DNA of 45,701 nucleotides from Candidatus Nomurabacteria bacterium (GTDB lineage Bacteria > Patescibacteriota > Minisyncoccia > Phycocordibacterales > CAIJYI01). The position numbers were made by a program, and so were the translations under genes. Under the pieces are notes generated by a model, which searched no databases, was not told the DNA's origin, and saw nothing but the letters and a program-made list of their open reading frames with translations. Of the stretch, positions 22,990 to 30,515 are shown piece after piece (positions within the stretch are counted from its first letter, which is position 1; every line of letters begins with the position of its first letter). The stretch is from assembly GCA_943356445.1 (NCBI GenBank), contig CALREZ010000007.1:1-45701 (forward strand), in the 5' to 3' direction.

Positions 22990-23340
22990 TTATACAAATT
23001 CAATTATAGCCATCTTGCTCGCGTCGCCGGCTCTCGGAGCGATTTTCGTAATTCTGGTGTATCCTCCGGTTCTGTTTTCATAGCGAGGAGCGATTTCTTC
23101 AATCAATTTCTTGACTGATCTCGGTCCCCCGATTTTTTCAATGAGAACGCGTCTGGATGCAAGCGTAGCGCTTCTGCCTTTCGTGATAAGCTTTTCCATG
23201 TACGGGCGAAGTTCTTTCGCCTTTGCTTCGGTCGTTTTTATTTTCCCGTCCCGTATAAGGGATACGGCTAAAGAGCGGAAGAGCGCGGTGCGCACCTTCT
23301 TTTCCCTTCCGAATTTTCTGTTTGCGTCGTGATGTCTCAT
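22990..23340 (-). CDS. rplQ: Large ribosomal subunit protein bL17
   Basis: 116 residues. MRHHDANRKFGREKKVRTALFRSLAVSLI, KTTEAKAKELRPYMEKLIT and GGYTRITKIAPRAGDASKMAIIEFV are the conserved L17 segments. It lies downstream of rpoA, the usual place in bacterial ribosomal operons. Confidence 0.98.
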   Translation of the reverse strand: MRHHDANRKFGREKKVRTALFRSLAVSLIRDGKIKTTEAKAKELRPYMEKLITKGRSATLASRRVLIEKIGGPRSVKKLIEEIAPRYENRTGGYTRITKIAPRAGDASKMAIIEFV

Positions 23341-23385
23341 GATGGTAATCTAATGCGCTAAGTGATAACCGCGCGTTTCTGTTAA

Positions 23386-24360
23386 TTATTGGCGAAGCGA
23401 CATGCCGAGATCGTATAAAACTTTCTTAATCTCCTGAATGCCTTTTTCTCCGAGTCCGTCTACGTCAAGAAGATCTTCTTCTTTTTTGCGGACCAGTCCG
23501 CCGAGGGTTCGGATGTTCGCTGCGTTCAGAGCATTCTGCGTTCTCGTGCTCATGTTCATCGTTTCAATGCGAGTCTTCAAGAGTTCCGGATCAACTTCTT
23601 CTCTTCCTTTCTTTGCTTTTTCTTTCGTTGCCTCCTCCATGGCGGCAATTTCTTCTTCGGGAACTTCTTCTTTGAATCCGACAATGGCGGTAAGCTGCTG
23701 AATCATGATATTGATGGATCTCTCCAACGCCTCTCTTGCGGTAAGAGAACCGTCCGTCTCAATAAAAATTCTGAGGCGGTTATGGTCGGTTCTGTCCCCG
23801 ACGCGCATATCTTCCACCTCGTAGTTGACGCGGCGAATAGGAGCGAAAATGGAGTCAAGCAGAATGGAGCCGACTTCAACTTTTTCTTTTTGGAGTTCTT
23901 CGCGGGTCGCATAGCCGAGTCCTTTTTGAACCGTCATAATGATATTCAAAACGGTATTATGACCGGTAACTTCCGCGATGTATTGATCGTCGTTCAGGAT
24001 TTCCACCTGTCCCGGCGTTTTTATATCTTTCGCCGTAACGACTTTTTGTCCTTTGATAGAAAGAGAAATTTCTTGCGGTTCATCTCCGGATACTTTCAAT
24101 CTGACTTTTTTGAGATTGAGAAGGATCATCACCACGTCTTCTTTCACGCCTTCAATCGTGCTGAATTCGTGGCTGACACCGTCAATTTTCACTGACGTGA
24201 TCGCAGCGCCGGGAAGAGACGACAAAATAATCCGCCTAAGCGAATTACCAAGCGTATGGCCATACCCGGGGTAAAGTCCGTCTATTTCAAAGACGCCGGA
24301 AAACTCATTTTCCTCAACTACCCTCGGTTTTGTTGGCAATAAAATGTCTGTTTCGAGCAT
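23386..24360 (-). CDS. rpoA: RNA polymerase alpha subunit
   Basis: 324 residues. The N-terminal dimerisation domain shows the expected ALGNSLRRIILSSLPGAAI-type segment (here GYGHTLGNSLRRIILSSLPG) and VNYEVEDMRVG. The C-terminal domain has ALNAANIRTLGGLVRKKEEDLLDVDGLGEKGIQEIKKVL. The linker is acidic and somewhat extended (EVPEEEIAAMEEATKEKAKKGREEVDPE). It lies between rpsD and rplQ as in most bacteria. Confidence 0.98.
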   Translation of the reverse strand: MLETDILLPTKPRVVEENEFSGVFEIDGLYPGYGHTLGNSLRRIILSSLPGAAITSVKIDGVSHEFSTIEGVKEDVVMILLNLKKVRLKVSGDEPQEISLSIKGQKVVTAKDIKTPGQVEILNDDQYIAEVTGHNTVLNIIMTVQKGLGYATREELQKEKVEVGSILLDSIFAPIRRVNYEVEDMRVGDRTDHNRLRIFIETDGSLTAREALERSINIMIQQLTAIVGFKEEVPEEEIAAMEEATKEKAKKGREEVDPELLKTRIETMNMSTRTQNALNAANIRTLGGLVRKKEEDLLDVDGLGEKGIQEIKKVLYDLGMSLRQ

Positions 24361-24412
24361 GTTTTTATATTTTTATAAATATACACTATTAACACAGATT
24401 TGTAAAGAGTTA

Positions 24413-25036
24413 CTATCTGCTGTAATACTCAATAACAGAGGTGAGCTTGAATTCAGAGGCTCCTTTGTCGAGAATCGGTTTGCCAAGAACGGCTGCTTCG
24501 GCTTTCCTTTGGTCAAATGAAAGCCATGCCGGTACTGATCCTTTTGAAGGTCTTTCTGCAAGGCCCATAAACGGGATCTTTACCATACTTCCGGGACGAA
24601 TTTTTATGATGTCCCCTACTTTTACTTGATGAGATGAAATGGTGAGTCTTTTGCCGTTTACCATGATGTGTCCATGAGACACGAATTGGCGGGCTTCAGA
24701 ACGTGATTTCGCGAGACCGAGGCGATAGACGGTGTTATCCAATCTCGTCTCCAATTCTTCATAGAGCTTCTCTGAAGGATCCCCCTCTCTGCTGGAAACT
24801 TTTTTAACGTAATTTGAAAACTGCTTTTCAGACAAGCCATACACATTGCGAACTTTCTGTTTTTCGCGGAGCTGAAGACCATATTCGGTAACCGTGCTTC
24901 GGTGTTTTCTTTCGGAGTCTCTTTTTCCCGGCGGGTAAGCCTTTCTTCCGAAAGCGCACTTAGGCGTAAAACACCTTTCTCCTTTGAGGAAAAGTTTTTC
25001 ACCGGCGCGTCTGCAAATTTTACATTTTTTATCCAT
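24413..25036 (-). CDS. rpsD: Small ribosomal subunit protein uS4 (zinc-binding form)
   Basis: 207 residues. The N-terminus MDKKCKICRRAGEKLFLKGERC continues to a fourth cysteine at residue 27, giving cysteines 5, 8, 22 and 27, a zinc site. The S4 RNA-binding domain follows (RLDNTVYRLGLAKSRSEARQFVSHGHIMVNGKRLTI). S4 often represses its own operon. There is no Shine-Dalgarno before the ATG; instead a short upstream ORF in a repeat-like leader overlaps the start codon by 8 bases, suggesting translational coupling. Confidence 0.98.
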   Translation of the reverse strand: MDKKCKICRRAGEKLFLKGERCFTPKCAFGRKAYPPGKRDSERKHRSTVTEYGLQLREKQKVRNVYGLSEKQFSNYVKKVSSREGDPSEKLYEELETRLDNTVYRLGLAKSRSEARQFVSHGHIMVNGKRLTISSHQVKVGDIIKIRPGSMVKIPFMGLAERPSKGSVPAWLSFDQRKAEAAVLGKPILDKGASEFKLTSVIEYYSR

Positions 25037-25112
25037 CTGATTGATCGCTCCCGCGGGTCGCTATGGCGTAGGGGCCGGCTGCGAGCCGGCGATGAAAACC
25101 TGCGGTTTTCAT
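25029..25112 (-). other. Upstream ORF (MKTAGFH...) overlapping the rpsD start
   Basis: A 27-codon frame starting MKTAGFHRRLAAGPYAI and ending in TAA inside the rpsD start region. Its first seven codons form a hairpin (ATGAAAACC...GGTTTTCAT). The leader of gltX carries an equivalent frame. It may be a real leader peptide or just reading through a repeated hairpin. Confidence 0.4.
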
Positions 25113-25145
25113 ACTTTCCCTTTTTCCTTGCTATTGCGGAAGTAC
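25037..25145 (-). repeat. Structured leader element, rpsD copy
   Basis: On the minus strand: GCAAGGAAAAAGGGAAAGT, the hairpin ATGAAAACCGCAGGTTTTCAT, a GC-rich hairpin (GCCGGCTCGCAGCCGGC) and GCGACCCGCGGGAGCGAT just before rpsD. The same order, without the middle hairpin, lies before gltX at 42781-42861. Confidence 0.8.
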
Positions 25146-25157
25146 GTTAATTAAATA

Positions 25158-25586
25158 TTAAACTCTTCTCGGTTTCTTCGGCTTCGGACCATTGTGCGGA
25201 ACCGGGGTCGTATCTTTAACAGAGATAATTTCTATGCCTTTGGAATTGAATCCGCGAACGGTTGCTTCTCTTCCCGAGCCAACTCCCTTAATAACCACTC
25301 CGGCATCTTTCATTCCCATCGTTTGAGCTTTTTCTCCGAGGAGTTCTCCGACTTTCGCAGCAGCAAACGGTGTTCCCTTTTTTGCTCCTCTGAATCCGAG
25401 CATTCCTGAGGATGACCAGACGAGAGCATTTCCTGCCGTATCGGTAAGGAGCGCTTTGGTGTTGTTGTAGGTTGACTCAACATGCAAGATTCCGGTGGAA
25501 ACTTTCTTTTTCGGCACGCGGCTCAAAGAACGCGGTTTTCCCGATGCTCCTTCACCTCCTTTTTTAACTATTCGTTTCTTTCCCAT
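25158..25586 (-). CDS. rpsK: Small ribosomal subunit protein uS11
   Basis: 142 residues. GILHVESTYNNTKALLTDTAGNALVWSS and the C-terminal VRGFNSKGIEIISVKDTTPVPHNGPKPKKPRRV identify S11. The N-terminal extension is basic (MGKKRIVKKGGEGASGKPRSLSRVPKKKV). Order rpsM-rpsK-rpsD is standard. Confidence 0.98.
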   Translation of the reverse strand: MGKKRIVKKGGEGASGKPRSLSRVPKKKVSTGILHVESTYNNTKALLTDTAGNALVWSSSGMLGFRGAKKGTPFAAAKVGELLGEKAQTMGMKDAGVVIKGVGSGREATVRGFNSKGIEIISVKDTTPVPHNGPKPKKPRRV

Positions 25587-25618
25587 TTTATTATTTTAGT
25601 ATATTAGATTATTGCAGT

Positions 25619-25999
25619 TTATGTCTTTTCAACCTTTCTTCTTCCCGAACCCATAGTCTTTCGGACATTTCCTCGTACCGTTCGCGAATTGGTTTTTGTT
25701 CTTTGTCCGCGAGAAGGCAATCTTCGCGCGTGTCTCGTCCCTCGATAGCTTTTAATGTCTTTCAGTCGTTTTACATTCCCTGCGACCAAACGTTTAAGAT
25801 CTCCTTCAACTTTTCTGGATTCAATCTCTTTGCGGATCTCCGCTTCTTGTTCAGGTGAAAGGTCGGCCGGATGAGCTCCGAATTCAACTTTTGTTTCTGT
25901 AAGAATTTTTTTCGCCGTAGTTCTTCCTATCCCGTAGAGAGAAGTGAGACCGATCTCAAGGCGTTTGTTATCCGGTATGGTGATTCCTAAAATGCGCAT
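25619..25999 (-). CDS. rpsM: Small ribosomal subunit protein uS13
   Basis: 126 residues. MRILGITIPDNKRLEIGLTSLYGIGRTTAKKIL (helix-two-turn-helix), RLKDIKSYRGTRHARRLPSRGQRTKTNSRTVRG and a basic tail are diagnostic. No Shine-Dalgarno is seen. Confidence 0.98.
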   Translation of the reverse strand: MRILGITIPDNKRLEIGLTSLYGIGRTTAKKILTETKVEFGAHPADLSPEQEAEIRKEIESRKVEGDLKRLVAGNVKRLKDIKSYRGTRHARRLPSRGQRTKTNSRTVRGNVRKTMGSGRRKVEKT

Positions 26000-26027
26000 A
26001 GTGGTTTATTTTCAGTTATGTTTAGTA

Positions 26028-26141
26028 TTATCCTTGTCTTTGTTTATGGCGAGCATTGGTACATATGACAAATACCCGGCCCTCGCGTCGGACGGTCTTG
26101 CATTTCGGACAAATCTTTTTAACGGCAGCTCTTACTCGCAT
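26028..26141 (-). CDS. rpmJ: Large ribosomal subunit protein bL36
   Basis: 37 residues: [20 protein letters not shown], then [17 protein letters not shown]. The zinc ligands C11, C14, C27 and H32 are all present. It lies between infA and rpsM, its usual place. Confidence 0.97.
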   Translation of the reverse strand: MRVRAAVKKICPKCKTVRREGRVFVICTNARHKQRQG

Positions 26142-26187
26142 AGGTGTAATGAAAAAATAATAATTTTGTGTAAATTTGGAACCTCAT

Positions 26188-26406
26188 TTAAAGACGCTTG
26201 GTAATGCGCCCCTTTCCTCCGTAAGGATCAAGAGTCACAAAAACCCGATCGCCAACCAAGACTTTAATCCTATGTATCCGCATCTTTCCGGATAAATAAG
26301 CAAGCTTTTCTTCTTTCGTATTGTCCATGACAACCCGAAACAAAGTATTGGGCAAAGCCTCTATTACGGTACCGTATACGCTGTCTTCTTTCTCGTTTAA
26401 ATTCAT
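26188..26406 (-). CDS. infA: Translation initiation factor IF-1
   Basis: 72 residues of S1-like OB fold: [44 protein letters not shown]. It blocks the ribosomal A site during initiation. First gene of the ribosomal cluster, with a promoter just upstream. Confidence 0.97.
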   Translation of the reverse strand: MNLNEKEDSVYGTVIEALPNTLFRVVMDNTKEEKLAYLSGKMRIHRIKVLVGDRVFVTLDPYGGKGRITKRL

Positions 26407-26423
26407 TTGCGTAAGTGCTCAAT

Positions 26424-26453
26424 ATGCTAGCATGTTTTGGCTAGAATAGTCAA
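26424..26453 (-). promoter_or_regulatory. Promoter of the infA-rpmJ-rpsM ribosomal operon
   Basis: Minus strand TTGACT (26448-26453), 18 bases ending in an extended -10 TGC, then TAGCAT (26424-26429). It lies just before infA. Confidence 0.6.
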
Positions 26454-26468
26454 GCGTTTTATTAGTAT

Positions 26469-27896
26469 TTAATCAATAAGGGTCTCTATGCGTATCTTTT
26501 CCGCTGTTTTAGGGAAGCAACTCCTCCAAAACACATTAAATGACGGTTTTGACTTTTCAACGCCCGGGAATTGAGACATTATCGCCGTAAATTCTTCTTT
26601 TTTCACTCCGGCAAGCTTGTTTTTCATAGCATTTTCGTCTACCCCCCAAACGGCATTGGCGGTTCCGTTCAGAGAAAAATCCAGGGTTTCAGTCTTTTCG
26701 GGTGCATTTCCTCTCGGCGTTTTCCATGAAAAATCAAGTTTTTCTATATTGTTTATCTTGATTTCTTCATCGTTTCCCAAAGAAACGGACGTTTGCGCAA
26801 TCTGACGGCTGAGCGCCGTCTCGTCAAAGAGTATCGCGTCAACGGTTCCTTTCAAGGTCAAAGGAACTTCTTTTTCTTCTGATGTCACACTGTTGTTGAC
26901 CGTGTCGGTAAAGGTGAAGAACATCGCGTTAGGATACAAAACCGTTCCTTTCGGTTTCTGTGCCAAAGCATCGGCAATCAATTTTTCTCGGAGGGAGGCT
27001 GTCATGGAATCTTTTGCTTTTTTCATATCGTCGTCGGAAATGACCTTCACCATTCCATCCGTTCCTCCGGACATAGCCGTCTTTGAACGCGCGTAGAATT
27101 TGGAAAAGCGAGGAGAACCTTTGAATCCCGGAACAGTAAAATCAACCAGCCCGATATTATATTCGGGCCCTGCTTCGTTCGCAAAAACGGTAACGGTCAC
27201 CGAACCGGGAACATCTTTCCCTCCGGTTTTTTTCATCCCCGGAACAACCACAAGACTGTCCGTTCGGAAAATCTTTCCATCGGAAGACTGAAAACGCGTA
27301 TTCTTGATAAGGGTTTGCGGTTGATTATTGTAGGCATTGTAAACAACGATCTTTCCCGAAGCTTTTGCGGTAACCCTTTTTTCTCCGGTCGGAGTAAGTT
27401 TAACGGTCTGTTCTCCCGATAAAGACATTATTTGAAAAGGCACGGCATCCGGCGATTGTTGCTTCGCCTGAAAAGCTTTGTTATCAAGACTGATATCCGC
27501 ATGTTTCAAATGAATGGTTACGGTTGAAGAGTAGAAGAGAAAACCGTACGCCACGACGCAAGCGATTGTCAGAATGCCGAGACCGATACCTCCGGCTTTC
27601 ATGCGTTTTTTGAACAACCCTTTTCTTCCAGAACTGTATTCTTGAGAAAAGCTTTCTCTTTCCTCGTGTCGTTGTTTCATTTTTTCAAATATGGGAGATT
27701 GGTCCATGACTTGTTCTTTGGCCTTTTCCTTCGCGGATAATCTTTTCGGCAAAACATCTTCCACTTCTTCAGTTTCTTTGGTCCGCGTATTTCTATGAGA
27801 AGAAACGGCAGGCTTCTTGTCATGACCAGCATGACGGTGAGCGTGAGCTTCGCCTTTTTTCGGGGAAATGATGTCTTGTATTACCTTTTTGACCAT
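26469..27896 (-). CDS. 'Baseplate J'-like single-span membrane protein next to PilM
   Basis: 475 residues. A charged, His-rich cytosolic N-terminus (about 1-100, with HAHRHAGHDKK) is followed by one membrane helix (about 103-122, GIGLGILTIACVVAYGFLFY). The large extracytoplasmic beta-rich domain contains ASGKIVVYNAYNNQPQTLIKN, FRTDSLVVVPG and GPEYNIGL, the segment annotated as baseplate-J-like in many CPR genomes. It follows the PilM-like gene by 45 bases. By position it may stand in for PilN/PilO-type partners of the type IV pilus machine; that role is inference. Confidence 0.82.
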   Translation of the reverse strand: MVKKVIQDIISPKKGEAHAHRHAGHDKKPAVSSHRNTRTKETEEVEDVLPKRLSAKEKAKEQVMDQSPIFEKMKQRHEERESFSQEYSSGRKGLFKKRMKAGGIGLGILTIACVVAYGFLFYSSTVTIHLKHADISLDNKAFQAKQQSPDAVPFQIMSLSGEQTVKLTPTGEKRVTAKASGKIVVYNAYNNQPQTLIKNTRFQSSDGKIFRTDSLVVVPGMKKTGGKDVPGSVTVTVFANEAGPEYNIGLVDFTVPGFKGSPRFSKFYARSKTAMSGGTDGMVKVISDDDMKKAKDSMTASLREKLIADALAQKPKGTVLYPNAMFFTFTDTVNNSVTSEEKEVPLTLKGTVDAILFDETALSRQIAQTSVSLGNDEEIKINNIEKLDFSWKTPRGNAPEKTETLDFSLNGTANAVWGVDENAMKNKLAGVKKEEFTAIMSQFPGVEKSKPSFNVFWRSCFPKTAEKIRIETLID

Positions 27897-27941
27897 AGTA
27901 ATGAAGATTTTTCTTATAATATAAATTTGATTGTTTTGCTT

Positions 27942-29105
27942 TTATACGAAACGATTTACAAAAATGCTTTCAATCATTAAAAACGGATCTCTTTCCACTG
28001 CCGTTTCCGAATCGCAAAAGGAAGAAAGAAATATGGAATTAAGGTGTCTGACAGTAAAGTTTTTTCCCGCGGCAAAAAACTGATCGGTTTCAACGCTCTG
28101 CAAGTTTTCAACAAACCATTTGGAAACATCATCGTCCGAAGTAATAAAAACATCGTGAGAAAGCAATTCTTTCTGCCCCAAAAGTGAAGACAGATTGTTT
28201 TGAAACCCTTTTACCCATTCTTGACCCGCGGTTTCAAGCGCTTTTTTTACTTTGTCGCCGGAATTTTCTTCCAATTCCTCGTTTCTTGCCATACGGAACT
28301 GAGAAGCGGATTCTTGAAAGGTTGAACCGGTATCGCCCGATATCTTTCTCAAAAGAAAGTTTTTTCCCAAAGGAAAAGCCGCAGTCTCCCGAAGAATGTT
28401 ATCGCGGACAAGACTGATATCGGTGGCCTCGCCGGAAATATCCATGAATAAAAAGTTTTTTTCATGGAACATATCGCGGATGGCAACAAAAGAAGAAAAC
28501 GGAAAAGAATTAAAATGTATGGTGTGAGAATGGAAAACATTTTTGATCTTTTCGGTGAGGCTGTTTATTATTTTTTGAGGAGAAATACTAATGTACATTG
28601 CCATCTGAAGATCTGTGGCTTCCTTTCCCGCGGGGTCATTTGTTTCGTATCCGTTTAATTTGGTCTGTATGGTTTTTGTTTCAAGAATAATGGCATCCTC
28701 TCCCATTTCTTTGATTTCCAGAGCTTTGAAATCACTGATCTCTTTGCGCTGGATTTCCTCTATCATCCTTGAACTTATTTTGACCGGGCTTTCAAAATTT
28801 TTCTTTACGATGCGAGTCTGGGAAACATACCACGGGGACGAGAGAAAACAGGAAAAAACTTTTTCCGAATAAGGAGGAAGCTTTACGGAGGAAATATCGC
28901 TGGCAACTTTTTCCAAAGTTTCAAGTACCGAAGAAACGAAACGCTCAAAATCAAATTTTTCTTGGAACGCCATATCCTTGCGAACCGTGTAAAGCAGTTT
29001 CGGTTTATTTTTCGGATGCAACAAAACCGCAGCGCCTCCGACGCTTGAATTCCCTATATCAAAGATAATTGCTATTGCCGGTTTTTTTGTAGAAAAAATG
29101 CTCAT
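27942..29105 (-). CDS. PilM/FtsA-like actin-fold protein
   Basis: 387 residues. The phosphate-binding loop AIIFDIGNSSVGGAAVLL and a second motif FLFMDISGEATDISLVRDN show the actin-like ATPase fold of PilM, the cytosolic type IV pilus assembly factor; the middle part with LQMAMYISISPQKIINSLTEK fits PilM. The start is ATG 29105 by comparison with the family; ATG 29126, next to AAAGGA and 14 bases from TATAAT (29141-29146), is an alternative adding seven residues. Other pilus genes are not in the window. Confidence 0.82.
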   Translation of the reverse strand: MSIFSTKKPAIAIIFDIGNSSVGGAAVLLHPKNKPKLLYTVRKDMAFQEKFDFERFVSSVLETLEKVASDISSVKLPPYSEKVFSCFLSSPWYVSQTRIVKKNFESPVKISSRMIEEIQRKEISDFKALEIKEMGEDAIILETKTIQTKLNGYETNDPAGKEATDLQMAMYISISPQKIINSLTEKIKNVFHSHTIHFNSFPFSSFVAIRDMFHEKNFLFMDISGEATDISLVRDNILRETAAFPLGKNFLLRKISGDTGSTFQESASQFRMARNEELEENSGDKVKKALETAGQEWVKGFQNNLSSLLGQKELLSHDVFITSDDDVSKWFVENLQSVETDQFFAAGKNFTVRHLNSIFLSSFCDSETAVERDPFLMIESIFVNRFV

Positions 29106-29197
29106 CGTAAAAAGAAATGCGAACATTCCTTTGCATGTTCATTATATCACGAAATGTAAAAATAGGGCTGTGTATAAAGTCCGAATTATTATCTCAC

Positions 29198-29225
29198 TTG
29201 AAAAATTACCGACTTCTGCTATCCT
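29198..29225 (+). promoter_or_regulatory. Promoter of the amidohydrolase gene
   Basis: TTGAAA (29198-29203), 16 bases ending in TGC, TATCCT (29220-29225). Confidence 0.5.
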
Positions 29226-29263
29226 TACAAAAGTTTCATTTCTTTTCTTTACGGAGTACTCCA

Positions 29264-30439
29264 ATGGAAAACCCGACACATGAAGTTCTTTCAAAATTCT
29301 ATCGCGCCCATAATTGGGAATTCGTCTCGGAATACGACAAAATGGTGCTCATTCCGGTACACGAACGCGGGGGTTTTTACAACGCCCATGCTCATATTGA
29401 CCGCGCCTACACTCTTGGCGACCAGTATTTGAGTCATATCGGCACGACTTCAATTGAAGCCAGCAATTACCCCCTTTCCGTTAAACAAAACTTGGTCGGC
29501 GACCTGCACACCGGTGTGGCCTATACTGAAGAAAATCTGCGCACTCGCATGTCTTATGCGATTGAGATGCAGATAGCCTTCGGTACGACACGTCTGGATA
29601 CCTGCATTGACGCAACCCCCGATCTTCCCGAAGACGGTTTGCTCGCCATTCGCATAGCAAACGAGCTCAAGGAAAAATACAAAGATTCCATAAAAATCCG
29701 CATTGCGCCCAATCCGATATTCGGTTTTTTCAGAGACCCCGTCCGGTGGGAAGTATTCAAAAGAGCGGCGGAGATTTCTGACTTTTTATCTTTGCTTCCC
29801 GAAAAAGACGGTGATGAAAATGACCCGAAATTCCGGCTTCATATCAAAAAGGGACTTGAGCTCGCCTGCGAATTGGAAAAAGAAGTACAGCTGCACCTTG
29901 ACCAAGCCAATCTTCCCAACGAAAACGGCACGCTTACTCTGCTCCAAGGATTAAAATGGCTGGAACAACCGAAAATTCCCGGCGGCGGGACAAGTGTGAA
30001 GATCATTCATGCCATATCGCCGTCAGCATACCAAGAAGATAAGTTTTCACGGCTCATCGGACAGCTCATAGAACACCATGTCGGCGTTATTATTTGTCCG
30101 ACGGCCGCTATCTCCATGAGACAGCTTCATTCTATTGAAGGCCCGTTGCACAACTCTATCGCGCGGATGCTTGAACTCATAAAAATGAAAATTCCGCTCT
30201 GGATAGGTACCGACAACATTTGCGACGTATTCGTTCCGCAAGGCGACGGCGACCTGCTCACTGAAATAAAAATGGGGGGACACGCCATACGAATTGCCGC
30301 GCCTTCCATCTGGGCGAAGCTCGCCACGGGAACAGCGCTGAATGCGGTGGATATCGCCACCGTCGGAAGGATCTTGCACGAAGACCGCAAAGCCTGTCTG
30401 AAAGTCGCCCCCGAAGGCTGGGTTCCAGCGGTAGAATAA
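29264..30439 (+). CDS. Amidohydrolase-superfamily metal-dependent hydrolase
   Basis: 391 residues with a TIM-barrel amidohydrolase pattern: NAHAHIDRAY (first H-x-H), VQLHLDQANL (third histidine), KIIHAISPSAY (fourth) and WIGTDNICDVFVP (final aspartate). The HxH-HLD-GTDN set is nearest to cytosine/aminoacylase-type deaminases, but the substrate cannot be named. Shine-Dalgarno ACGGAG precedes ATG 29264; the upstream extension of the frame is unlikely. It stands alone between divergent pilM and convergent alaS. Confidence 0.85.
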   Translation: MENPTHEVLSKFYRAHNWEFVSEYDKMVLIPVHERGGFYNAHAHIDRAYTLGDQYLSHIGTTSIEASNYPLSVKQNLVGDLHTGVAYTEENLRTRMSYAIEMQIAFGTTRLDTCIDATPDLPEDGLLAIRIANELKEKYKDSIKIRIAPNPIFGFFRDPVRWEVFKRAAEISDFLSLLPEKDGDENDPKFRLHIKKGLELACELEKEVQLHLDQANLPNENGTLTLLQGLKWLEQPKIPGGGTSVKIIHAISPSAYQEDKFSRLIGQLIEHHVGVIICPTAAISMRQLHSIEGPLHNSIARMLELIKMKIPLWIGTDNICDVFVPQGDGDLLTEIKMGGHAIRIAAPSIWAKLATGTALNAVDIATVGRILHEDRKACLKVAPEGWVPAVE

Positions 30440-30447
30440 GACACATG

Positions 30448-30477
30448 AAAAGCCCCGACAGTTTTATCGGGGCTTTT
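30448..30477. terminator. Bidirectional terminator between the amidohydrolase gene and alaS
   Basis: Stem AAAAGCCCCGA/TCGGGGCTTTT with an 8-base loop. T-rich on both strands. Confidence 0.9.
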
Positions 30478-30515
30478 ATTTTGTTTTGTTCGGTGGAAAA
30501 GCACCAAATTCAAAT

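Noticed and set aside
22989-22994. TATAAT inside the end of rplQ as a definite rplM promoter
   Set aside because: The distance to the ATG fits the leaderless pattern, but the -35 region is poor and the area is AT-rich; it is mentioned only under rplM.
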